From: Liquidambar formosana
Taxonomy: Eukaryota; Streptophyta; Magnoliopsida; Saxifragales; Altingiaceae
Assembly (NCBI GenBank): GCA_039720395.1
Contig: CM077820.1
Location: 12,733,848 to 12,797,847, forward strand
Reading direction: 5' to 3'
Length of the DNA: 64,000 nt
Made by a program: the position numbers and the translations under genes. Under the pieces are notes generated by a model. It made no database searches and was not told where the DNA came from. It saw only the letters and a list, made by a program, of their open reading frames with translations. Positions 23,020 through 32,204 of this stretch are shown here, piece after piece. Each line of letters starts with the position of its first letter. The stretch's first letter is position 1.

Positions 23020-23439
23020 AACGAAGCACCATTTTCCTTTTCCTTTCCAAACTTCAAATGACCATGACATTCCCCAATAAAGTGCCACTGGCAACTTCTG
23101 AAGTGTGGAATCTCATTTCTTTTCAGATCTTCAAAAGTAGGCTAAAAAAATTGTTGTGAAAATTTTCTTTTCCAATGCTGGGCTCTAGGCATATTTGTCC
23201 TTTTGGCGCGGTAGTTTTAATTGCAAAGTTTATGGACTGACTACTGAGGTAACAATATATAGGTCAATTAGCAAGTCTTCTGGAATGGACACGGCATAGG
23301 CCTAGCAGCTTGACCTGAACCACAATCACCACAATATAAGAATAATTGATCGCAAATCATTAATAGTGTAGTTGGATGAGGGATTTGCAGGAAAGATTTA
23401 GGTTAAGATGAGATTTTAATGCTAAATTATGCTGATAGT
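23020..23439 (+). repeat. Peptide-gene upstream block, copy A
   Basis: Begins cgaagcaccattttcctttt and continues through tctgaagtgtggaatctcat, gcaaagtttatggactgact, cacggcataggcctagcagc and attaatagtgtagttggatg. Copies B (24374-24846) and C (24847-25216) match it closely, and the 57.3- and 60.4-kb units share the same order of motifs. Confidence 0.8.
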
Positions 23440-23607
23440 TAGGAGTGCAACATGGTTCGGGTAGACCTGAGAACCAGACTTGGCCGATTAATTCGGTCCG
23501 GTCCAAACAATAATCGATCCAATTTCGGTTCAAATTTTAATGTCTCGAATTAGTTTGATCCGGTCCACGGTTAAGAGGGTTTTAGAATCGGATTAGACTG
23601 AATTCCG

Positions 23608-23610
<3 letters not shown>
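23440..23610. mobile_element. hAT-type MITE, truncated
   Basis: Starts taggagtgcaacatggttcg and continues with ggtccggtccaaacaataat, matching the complete hAT MITE at 25217-25613. It breaks off at an AT run, after which a different element starts. Confidence 0.65.

Positions 23611-23639
<29 letters not shown>
23611..23639. repeat. (AT)n microsatellite
   Basis: About 14 AT units at the end of the truncated hAT MITE. Confidence 0.9.
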
Positions 23640-23641
<2 letters not shown>

Positions 23642-23650
23642 GGAGGGATC

Positions 23651-24003
23651 CATTTACACTCAGTGTAAAACTTTTACTCTTACACCCCTTAATATCTTTT
23701 TGTGGGAATAATATTTCACTAATCCAACCGTTGGATTAGGTTCTCTATTCATACACGTCATATGTGCCGAATTTTAAGCAAATCCAATATTGGGAAGTGT
23801 TTGATCTGTAAACTCACATTTTTTTATATAAATAAAACTATAATTTGGGGCACTTATGTATGACATAGCTCCTAATATCCGATTTACTTGAAATTTGGCA
23901 TACATGACGTGCATGAATACAAAACCTAATCCAACGGTTGGATTAGCGAAATATTATTCTCACAAGAAGATATTTAAGAGGTGTACGAGTAAAAAGTTTC
24001 AAA
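23651..24003. mobile_element. Foldback MITE with ~140-base arms
   Basis: Left arm: cttttactcttacacccctt, aataatatttcactaatcca, accgttggattaggttctct. Right arm carries the complements: aacctaatccaacggttgga, tagcgaaatattattctcac, gaggtgtacgagtaaaaagt. Centre about 60 bases, AT-rich. No coding sequence. Confidence 0.8.
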
Positions 24004-24030
24004 AGGATGGTAGGATCATACTCTCACTCA

Positions 24031-24375
24031 AGAAGATAGAAATACAATCTTATATGCTATAAAAACATATTCAAATGGAATAATAATCAAAATAGAAGAT
24101 AACGAAGAAATACAGGATTCAGTAGCAATACTGTTATTCACTATATCAAAACATTTTATAGGAGATCCCTCAAAGGTCAAAGATATAACATCCAAGATTC
24201 TAACTAATCTTAGATATCCAAAACTCTAAGATTTTAGATGGTATAAAGATACCTTTTTAACTAAGGTATTTCTCAAAGATGATAATGGTGAAGCTTTCTG
24301 GAAAGAAAGATTCATTTCAAGGCTACCCATTCTCTTTGCAGAAAAAAATAAGAGCAAAATTAAAAAAACAAAATA
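24031..24375 (+). pseudogene. Fragment resembling capsid region of an endogenous pararetrovirus (Caulimoviridae-like)
   Basis: About 100 residues read in one frame with a single stop: a helical start, IGDPSKVKD, then a region with RWYKDTFLTKVF, FWKERFI and LPILFAE, spacing that I associate with the capsid-like region of plant endogenous pararetroviruses and related polyproteins. It starts and ends abruptly against a foldback MITE on the left and peptide-block copy B on the right, so only a scrap was captured. It contains no polymerase or movement region. The family assignment is from recollection and moderate at best; a Gag fragment of another retroelement is the alternative. Confidence 0.4.
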
Positions 24376-24846
24376 AACGAAGCACCATTCTCCTTTTCCT
24401 TTCCAAACTTCAAATGACCATGACATTCCCCAATAAAGTGCCACCGGCGACTTCTGAAGTGTGGAATCTCATTTCTTTTCAGACCTTCAAAAGTAGGCTA
24501 AAAAGATTGTTGTGAAAATTTTCTTTTCCAATGGTGGGCTTTAGGCATATTAGTCCTTTCGGCACGGTAGTTTTAATTGCAAACTTTATGGACTGACCAC
24601 TGAGGTAACAATATATAGGTCAATTAGCAAGACTTTCGGAATGTACACGGCATAGGCCTTGCAGCGTGGCTTGAACCATAATCACCGCAATATAGGAATA
24701 ATTGATCTCAAACCATTAATAGTGTAGGTGGATGAGAGATTTGCTAGAAGAATTTAGATTAAAATGAGATTTCAATGCTAAATTATGGTGATAGCTAAGG
24801 GTGCAACATGGTTCAGGTAGATCCGAGAATCAAATTGGTCCGATTA
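24374..24846 (+). repeat. Peptide-gene upstream block, copy B
   Basis: Matches copy A from cgaagcaccattctcctttt to the start of the hAT MITE (ctaagggtgcaacatggttc at about 24796), then breaks off and joins directly to copy C. Confidence 0.85.
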
Positions 24847-25216
24847 ATCCCTAATAAAGTGCCGCCGGCAAGTTCTGAAGTGTGGAATCTCATTTCTTTT
24901 CAGATCTTCAAAAGTAGGCTAAAAAGATTGTTGTGAAAATTTTCTTTTCCAATCCTGGGCTCTAGGCATATTGGTCATTTCGGCACGGTAGTTTTAATTG
25001 CAAAGTTTATGGACTGACTATTGGGGTAACAATATATAGGTCAATTAGCAAGACTTCCGGAATGTACACGGCATAGGCCTAGGAGCGTGACTTGAACCAC
25101 AATCACCACAATATAGGAATAATTGATCTCAAACCATTAATAGTGTAGTTGGATGAGAGATTTGCAGGAAAGATTTAGGTTAAGATGGGATTTCAATGCT
25201 AAACTATGGTGATAAC
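24847..25216 (+). repeat. Peptide-gene upstream block, copy C
   Basis: Starts inside the block at ataaagtgccgccggcaagt and runs to the hAT MITE. Direct tandem of copy B, period about 470 bases. Confidence 0.85.
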
Positions 25217-25613
25217 TAAGGGTGCGACATGGTTCAGGTAGACCCGAGGACTAGACTGGTCCGATTAATTCAGTCCGGTCCAAACAATAATCGGTCCAAT
25301 CAATAATTGGTCCAGTTTTAGTTCAAATTTTAAAGTCCCAAATTAGTTAGGTTTTAGAATCGCATCAGACCAAATTCCAAAATATATATATATATATATA
25401 GTAATATTAATATTTTATATTATACTCCATGAATAAGTATTATTCAATGAATAATAATACTTATTCAATAATTTTCTTACATTTTACCAAAAAAACAAAA
25501 CCCAAGAACTGGACCATTTTTCCAACCGGTCCGGTTCTAGTTCAAATTTTAAAGTCCCGAATTAATTCGGTCTCATCCAGATATTCCTCTGGCCAAATTG
25601 AGTTACACTCTTA
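25217..25613. mobile_element. hAT-type MITE
   Basis: 397 bases with ends TAAGGGTGCGACATGG / TTGAGTTACACTCTTA. Flanks gtgataac (left) and gtgataga (right) are a near-match eight-base target duplication, as expected for hAT. An internal AT run (25382-25400) marks where the truncated copy A element ends. Confidence 0.75.
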
Positions 25614-26500
25614 GTGATAGACTGATAGCAATAGCAACAAATGAAATTGAAATTTCATCTTAACCCAAATCCCTCTTGCAGATCTTTCATTCAAACGCAC
25701 CATAAGTCTATAAGGACAAAACTATTTTCCTAAGACACTCAATATAATGACGTCGTAAAACGCATGAGTAGAACTCTTAATGAACGTGCTAGAAGCAAAA
25801 GAACTGTCCAATGTCCAGGTTGACACAGTTGACACTGCCACATACTTGATCAATTGTGGATCATTTGTTGATTTAAATAGAAACGTACCTATTAGCCAAA
25901 AGAAAAAAAAAAAAAAGAAACTTACCTGAAGAGGCTTGAAGCGGAAAAGAAATAAAATGAAGAACATCATACTAACCCCCAACCCAAATTTCGCTACACG
26001 TACCGCACCCCATAAGATAGTTTTCCTCAATCAGCTAGCTAAACAGCCAATAATTTTAATAATCAAGTTGATCCCCGGGGGTGGTGGTCAAGCATTGGGT
26101 CAACTCAACACCAATTAACTCGATGATTAAAATTATTTGAAAAAATGCTGTGAATGTAAAAATAGCATTAAAATGAAAATAACCTCTGTGTCCTTCTCCA
26201 AAAATAGTGAGTTAAAATCAACAAATAAATTAAATCGATAAAACACTTGTTAATCTAGTGAATCAACGTAAATGGGTTTCATATCCATAAACACTAAATC
26301 CATTACTATGTGGAGATCGGAGGAGATGGTATACTTTTAATTATATGGGTTTCTAACAAAAAGACAATCTATATGATTGAGCACCACCCTATCATAAATG
26401 ATTGTCGGGACAATGTATCAATCAAAACCATTGAAAATAGATACAACATCATTAATTAGACTATTTAGATTTTAATTTCACAATGATGAATTATACAAAA
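25614..26500. other. Upstream region of the peptide gene, distal part
   Basis: 25730-25900 matches the degenerate block at 2.65-2.83 kb (aacgtgctagaagcaaaaga). The rest is AT-rich sequence without recognised elements. Confidence 0.5.
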
Positions 26501-26502
26501 CT

Positions 26503-26587
26503 TATACACACACACACACAGATATATATACATACATATATATATGTATATATATGTATATATATGTACGTATGTATGTATGTATGC
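26503..26587. repeat. Compound CA/TA/TATG microsatellite
   Basis: (AC)n then (TA)n with TATG and TATGTACG interruptions, about 200 bases upstream of the peptide gene start. Confidence 0.9.
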
Positions 26588-26739
26588 ACAAAAGAAATTA
26601 TGGTTGCCCCTAAAATGGTGAATTAATTCTAAATCAAGTTTTAAAATGTATGCTTTAAAATGGCCTCTTTATAGCTCTCAGGTCTTGGGTCAAGAGGACT
26701 TTAAATTTATGAGAAAATGAAAGGCCAACCACCCTTGGG

Positions 26740-26747
26740 TTATATAC
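26740..26747 (+). promoter_or_regulatory. TATA box of the repeat-peptide gene
   Basis: gggTTATATACTctgct, 51 bases before the ATG. The same sequence context (cgggttatatata, ctctgctgag) precedes both paralogues at 57.95 and 61.04 kb, so the core promoter is conserved across the family. Confidence 0.75.
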
Positions 26748-26790
26748 TCTGCTAGGTCTTGAACATGCATGCCTCTCTATGCTAAGAAAA

Positions 26791-26905
26791 ATGGCTTCCA
26801 AGAAGTTAAACATTTTTTGGGTGGGTCTCTTAATTGCCATGGTTCTCCTAGCTTCAGAAGTTGTAGCAAGAGAACTGCTTGGGACCTCCAAGCCCTATAT
26901 GACCT
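26791..26905 (+). CDS. Secreted tandem-repeat peptide precursor, exon 1 (signal peptide)
   Basis: First exon of a two-exon gene whose second exon is 27728-28146. ATG at 26791 is the first ATG after the TATA box that stays open (the upstream one stops after six codons). It encodes MASKKLNIFWVGLLIAMVLL then ASEVVA, a textbook signal peptide with likely cleavage after residue 26, followed by RELLGTSKPYMT. The exon ends in phase 1 (gacct|gtaag). The paralogues at 58014 and 61335 encode nearly the same residues, including SKPYMT just after the cleavage site. The product should enter the secretory pathway. Confidence 0.88.
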
Positions 26906-27727
26906 GTAAGTCTGTCTCCCTCATGTAGCTTCCATAATAATAATAGGGCGATGTCATGTGAGTCCATGTAGGTGGTAAGCGGATCATTGTTAAACACCTT
27001 AGTAAGTGCATGTAGGTCAAGTGTTTGAAATTTTACAATAGCGTTTGATCCCCTTTAGGGCTACACCAAGGCCCGAAGAGTCTAGTAAGTGCCTGTGGGA
27101 CGAAAGGGATTGCATGTGTCCAAGGGATTGGTTGTGGGCACTGTAGCCTTAAGACAGTTAGACATGTAGGTGGTAAGCCTGTCTAAATGTCTCCCTCATG
27201 TATGACTTGTAAGTCTGTCTCCCTCATGTTGCTTCCATAATAATAATAAGGTGATGTCATGTGAATCCATGTAGGTGGTAAGTGGATCATTGTTAAGCAC
27301 CTCAGTAAGTGCATGTAGGTCTAGTGTTTGAAATTTTACAAAAGTGTTTGATCCCTTTTAGGGCTACACCAAGATCCGAAGAGTCTAGTAAGCGCCCTGT
27401 ACATGTGGGACGAAAGGGATTGCATGTGTCCGAGGGATTGGTTGTGGGCACTGTAACATTAAGACAGTTAGACACCCCTATAATCAGGAAGAAAAAAATG
27501 TAGGAATTCTGTTTGCAAAATATCATTTCTTTTTGGATGAATGAAATAATCAAATATAAATTAATGAGGTAAAAACATAGTTGTCTCTCGAAAATCATAT
27601 TTCTGGGGATCTGATGTAGGTTACATTAGGACTTTTAATTAATCTTAGCCCTTTAACAATATACATACACATACAGTCACAATCTAGCTTGTAAGTTGAT
27701 CATATGGCATTTATCTGGTTTTTCCAG
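26906..27727 (+). other. Intron of the peptide gene, with internal 303-base duplication
   Basis: 822-base GT-AG intron (gacct|gtaag ... tttttccag|acg). The segment from 26906 is repeated from 27209, including a second gactt|gtaag donor-like site. The duplicated part contains a retroposon-like stretch (gggattgcatgtgtcc...gggattggttg) similar to the tails at 46.66 and 49.63 kb. Confidence 0.85.
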
Positions 27728-28146
27728 ACGCGGAGTACAGGAAGTTCATTGCTGCCAAAGCTGCTGATCCTCCTCAGGGATACAATATTGGCGGCATTAT
27801 TCTTCAAACTGCTGATTCTCCTCAGGGACACATTTTTGGCGCTTCTCTTCTCAAAGCTGCTAATCCTCCTCAGGGATACAATATTGGCGGCATTGTTGTT
27901 CAACCTGCTGATTCTCCTCAGGGACACAATTATGGCACTTATCTTCCTAAAGGTGCTCATCCTCCCCAGGGATACAACAGTGGCGGCACTGTTGTTCAAC
28001 CTGCCGATTCTCCTGAGGGACACAATTGTGGCACTTATCTTCCTAAAGGTGCTAATCCTCCTCAGGGATACAATTTTGACGGCACTATTCGTCAATCTGC
28101 TGATTCTCCTCAGGGACACAATTATGTTGTTCCTTTTGTTCGCTAA
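27728..28146 (+). CDS. Secreted tandem-repeat peptide precursor, exon 2 (eight 16-residue repeats)
   Basis: Joined to exon 1 (t|ac) it reads YAEYRKFIAAKA and then eight units of exactly 16 residues (last one 15) up to the stop at 28144-28146, total precursor 177 residues. Odd units are ADPPQGYNIGGIILQT-like (PPQGYN core); even units are ADSPQGHNYGTYLPKG-like (DSPQGHN core, with Lys near the end of three). No ATG starts this frame within the exon, so single-exon ORF calling finds only the two wrong frames, which are also open because the repeat has no stops. The layout of signal peptide, linker and repeated Pro/Gly motifs ending in HN or YN resembles precursors of plant signalling peptides (CEP, PIP and IDA families have related SPxGxGH- or HN-type ends), but I do not recognise this family and no function is claimed. 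Confidence 0.87.
27763..28143 (+). repeat. 96-base tandem repeat, four units, inside exon 2
   Basis: Units 27763-27858, 27859-27954, 27955-28050, 28051-28143. Each unit encodes one PPQGYN and one DSPQGHN half of 16 residues. No indels break the period, and changes are mostly at interior residues (for instance IGGIILQ/SGGTVVQ), while the P-Q-G core is kept; one unit has PEG in place of PQG. Confidence 0.92.
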
Positions 28147-28430
28147 CTATGCTATATGTGATCTTGTGATGTAGAAGAGTACCCCTGGTGTTTGTTCCGA
28201 TCAGTAAAATATTTAAGAACTGTAATAGGTGAATAATGACACAAGGGATCTCCTTTATATTTCATTGGTGTTGTATCCGAAATCATGATGGGAACTTGTC
28301 TACCCAAAAATGGATAATGATTTAAGGTCTGATATAGACCCTCTATCTTTAATCTAATGGCCAAAATGTTGGGGACTTATAAAGCAAGTTATTGGGTATT
28401 TAGAAATTGAGCCGTTTGATAAAAAATAAG
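28147..28430 (+). other. 3' flank of the peptide gene
   Basis: AT-rich; no canonical AATAAA close to the stop. Confidence 0.4.
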
Positions 28431-28790
28431 GGTAAATTGCAAAAAAAAACCACCCTAAGTATGGGTGGTCAACATATAACCCTTTTTATATTTTAATTTT
28501 GTCAATGTGCCTCCCTTATGTTTTAATTTTTGTCAATATGCTTCACCGTCACTTGCCATTGATGAAATTTGATGAAAATTAGTCACACACGTGGCTACGC
28601 ACATGATACCGTTAATGGACTTGTATTGCCTAAAATCACTGGAACCCTCGCTGGCGTCATGACTAATTGGGTGGCCATCGACAATTAGTTTTGTCTTCCA
28701 ACTGAATTAGGGGGCACATTAACAAAATTGAAACATAAGGGGAATTATCTGATGAGTCTCCCATACTTCAGGGAGTTTTTGCAATTTACC
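28431..28790. mobile_element. MITE, family G, copy 1 (GGTAAATTGC ends)
   Basis: Perfect 10-base inverted ends GGTAAATTGC / GCAATTTACC; sub-terminal ccccctgaagtatgg-type sequence on both sides. Shares interior atgttttaatttttgtcaat and ttgatgaaatttgatgaaaa with copies at 45778 and 48746. About 90 extra bases in the middle (gctggcgtcatgac region) are not in the other copies. Confidence 0.75.
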
Positions 28791-29900
28791 TTTCTTTTAC
28801 TTTTCCTTTCTCCTTTATTTCCTGTGCTCTGTCTGGGAACCAAACAGATACGTGGGGGAAAAAATCACCATAAAAATCCAACTAACATAGCATAAATGGT
28901 AAGTTATTGCATGGAATATGGGTTTGTGAGACTTTCATAATACAATACATAGGACCTATAATTTTACACCATTAAACATTCCAAGCATGCATGTGTGGGT
29001 ATAGGATATCTCACATGGACTGTTAAGGAAATAGTCTGAGCCGAAACCTCGGCTGGAGTAAAGTCTAAGATATCCCTAATTGTTAATAAAAAAAGATTAT
29101 TGCAAAAGTTCCTCAAGCTTTCTTATTAAATGGTGTTCCATACAATATATGCTTATAGTCCATAGAAGAAGAAGGGGGTAAAATGGAACTTACAAACATA
29201 GCCTTTTCCAATACTTAAAAATAATAGTACATGCCGGAGATAGAGTAGGGTTCACCTTCAGGCTTCAGTCATTAAGCTTTGCATTAGGTGCAACATTTTT
29301 TAATGAACTCGGGCTATCCGGTTGTATTCAAAAAATAATTTGGATAGTGAGGACAATCCGCATGAGTAGAATCAGTTGGATGCGTCCCCAGAACAAAAAA
29401 AGGAATGATCATCAAGCGTAATCCACGAAAGTAAATAAATTAATTATTAAAAAAAATTTTAATTTTTCATTTGGAACAGAATGTCAATCGCAAACTTATA
29501 TATATTTATTTCCATTCTACAAGAGCTCGTATGATGCCAAATAATAAATATGATCATCTCTTGATAAGCTTTCTTAATTTAAAACATTATAGAGAAAGTA
29601 TATAGGCCCGGCCAGCATCCTCAATTATCTGTTGTGTGTAGACCCACCAGTGGATTGGATTTTAATTCCAATCTGATCTGATAATTTGAAAAATTACGAA
29701 CCGTTAATTTGGCAACGATCTGAGCTCGATAATCCAATCAAATATGAACATTGTCAAAAATGATTTGATAAAATTCCGATCCTGAAGATTTATAGAGATG
29801 TTAAATTACACATTTAATATTTTAACCACCGTAATTAGCTTACTATAAATTCTGGGTAAGTCTAAACAATACATGATTTTATTTATTTTTGACCAAAGAA
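28791..29900. other. Intergenic, no gene seen
   Basis: AT-rich sequence. A short inverted pair (gccgaaacctcggc) occurs at about 29041. Confidence 0.5.
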
Positions 29901-30021
29901 GGGTGCAACACGAAGATTGCCTAGAAAGCCACCCATCCCAGTACTACTCTTACCCAAGCAGACTTGCATATGGAGTACTGTTAGGATCCAGCGCCAATGC
30001 CATTAGTGCTAGTATAATCCC
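29901..30021 (-). pseudogene. 5S rRNA pseudogene
   Basis: The minus strand of this 121-base stretch follows plant 5S rRNA from end to end: GGGATTATACTAGCACTAAT at the 5' end, GGATCCTAACAGTACTCCAT, GCTTGGGTAAGAGTAGTACT, GGGATGGGTGGCT, and CGTGTTGCACCC at the 3' end. Many substitutions, including in the internal control region, show it is not functional. It is single, not in an array, so it is a dispersed or retroposed copy. Confidence 0.88.
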
Positions 30022-31009
30022 ACCACTGTAAACACTACATGAGAAAAATGTTGAAATCTCCTTGCCAAGTGAACTTTTTACGTACTCTCATGGTTATAAA
30101 AATTCAAAAGGAAAATGCTATTGATTTCTAAATTTTTTTTCCTATTGATGTAGTTATTGATGTGATATGTATTTAAAAAACATACACACAGAAAAAGGTA
30201 ATGAAGATACTATTAGCACTCCTAAAAAGATCCTTTCACACTCCAAAAGTAATTGTATATGTGGCTATTAGCATATCATTAGGGAAAAAAAATTATGGAT
30301 GAATATCAGTGCTCAATTCAAATTTTTTTTTTCTCTCTAGCTCTCTCTTTAAAACACATACCTTTTTCCTTTTGTGTTGGTGAAATTATTACATTTTGCA
30401 AGATTATTGGACCACATAGAATTGTTGAATCATATTAGATATGTAAAACTAATAAATCTGGAGATATATTTATTTATCATCAATCGGATTGGATTGCAAT
30501 TATTTTTTGAAAGATCGAACTAGAATATATCTTCATCAGGTAGAAATACAACTGACTAATCTAATGTAATTAAAGAGTTTATTATAAAGTGAAGATTTCC
30601 ATATTTCTTTCCATAGTATCCAATAGACCAATAGGGTTGAGGGTTCTTGAAATGAGTTAAGAAAATCAAGCGGTCAATCTAATCTAGTTCGGCTAATTTT
30701 CCATTTAATTTATCTACTTTATGGAATTGTCTTGCCCATGGCGACTATGAATGGTTTCTACTAGATGGAATTTTCTTTCCATAGAAATACGATTGACAAA
30801 TCTAATCTAGTTTGGCTAAATTTTCATTTGCTTGGAGAAAAATGAGGCTTGAAATCCCCAAAAGACTAAAAAAAGAGCATTCATTCACACTAACCTGGAT
30901 GATTTTGTGCTACTGCGACTTTGGAAAGAAAGAGAAGCACAAGAAGTAGGAGAAAGCCCCAAATAAATTGCTTAAATATCATTTTTCTCGTTGCAAATGG
31001 AAGCACTCT
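30022..31009. other. Intergenic, no gene seen
   Basis: AT-rich; a motif containing ctaatctagttcggctaatt and tctaatctagtttggctaaa recurs at 30.68 and 30.80 kb, a diverged local duplication. Confidence 0.5.
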
Positions 31010-31715
31010 TGTTTCCTCCAAAATTTCGATTCTGGGGATTGGGTTGCGCGAGCGTGCCAGCCACTAAACAGTGACGAATTGCGAGTTCTACCTTACCTTG
31101 AATGGACTCAAGGACTTTTCTGTGACAAGTAACTGAGATTACAAAATAATAACAGAAACTAAAAAGAAATGCTTACCACGGAGGAAGCCATTTTCATTAA
31201 TCAATTTCTGGAATTACAATGATAGACAAAGGGGTGCACACGCCTTTGACCAGAAAGGAGCACACGTTTCTGGGTTTAAAGTCCTAGAATTCTAAAAGAA
31301 AATGACAAAAGATAAAGTTCCTAAGAACTGGTTTGTTGATTGATGTTGGAGAGCTTTCCAATGTCTGGTCTTCCACTTTTATACACTTACAACTCCAACC
31401 TCTTCCCTGAAATTCGCCTATCAACTGCCCATAATGGTGAACTACAAGCTCCCAAAACTGCCACGTTCTTATAACTGCCCACGATCTCACGATGATAACT
31501 GCTTTCCAACGTGCAATTCAATATCTGCTTTGCAGTGCTCCAAGGATTTGACCTTATCTGTCCAAATTTTGGAAGCTCTTCGGGCTAAGATGTAACCATT
31601 ATTTGCTTCAACGTATAGTGGCAACTCAATTCAACGAAATCGTCCTAACATTGTTCAGAATGCAAAGGTTGAGGTTCGTCCAACCATGCTGAGGCCGATT
31701 TTTTGGGTGTAAACA
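31010..31715 (-). repeat. 3' LTR of the Tat-like element (minus orientation)
   Basis: On the minus strand it begins TGTTTACACCCAAAAAATCG at 31715 after a purine tract. The other end is placed at 31010 (TGTTTCCTCC on plus) because the following ttgcgcgagcgtgccag lines up with ttgcgtgggcgtgccag near the same end of the 51803 LTR. Left boundary is an estimate; the partner LTR is missing. Confidence 0.6.
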
Positions 31716-31735
31716 TTGCCCCCCACATTTTAGCA
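31716..31735 (-). other. Polypurine tract of the Tat-like element
   Basis: Minus strand TGCTAAAATGTGGGGGGCAA directly before the LTR, the usual plus-strand primer position. Confidence 0.7.
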
Positions 31736-31835
31736 GATTAATTTTCTAGTAAAATGTACCAATTTTTATAAATCGGCTTTTCACCATACTAAATAAAGGC
31801 AAGCACAAGATATTAGGATTCATCTTTTCTGGTGA

Positions 31836-31875
31836 CACGTGTTCATACCCTAAGCCTTAGTAACAAAAACACGTG
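31836..31875 (+). promoter_or_regulatory. Two G-boxes upstream of the antisense gene
   Basis: CACGTG at 31836-31841 (in gacacgtgt) and at 31870-31875 (in acacgtgt), 34 bases apart and about 330-370 bases before the first Met of the plus-strand gene. G-boxes bind bZIP and bHLH factors; their presence suggests the antisense gene had its own promoter. Confidence 0.6.
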
Positions 31876-32204
31876 TTCCTCTTTTAATTGGTCCCTCAAC
31901 TGACGGCACTGAATTGCTAATAATAGCGCCGTATCGTTTACTGTTCCCAAGGGAACGTCTCTTCCAAAACGCCTTTTCCATTTCTCCTAGAAGCGCCAAA
32001 AACCCCCTCAGACTCCTTTTGAAACACAACTTCTTCATCTCCTTCACGAACCAGAGCTCCTTTTCCCAGGGCTTCTCTTCTCCGGTGATCTGCTCACTCC
32101 TTCCTTTCATTTGGGGTTTTCTTCTCCGCCATCCTCGAGTCATCTGCTAGCGCCTTTCTTCAGTTCATCACCTCGTCACTCTCTATATTGCGTCTTCTTC
32201 TAAA

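Noticed and set aside
27309..27598. Frames within the peptide-gene intron
   Set aside because: They lie in the duplicated retroposon-like intron sequence and are not conserved between its two copies.
27700..28174. Long frames on both strands (156 residues plus, 139 residues minus) over the peptide exon
   Set aside because: Both are shadows of the 96-base repeat, which has no stops in those frames. The spliced third frame has the signal peptide, splice sites and conserved motif.
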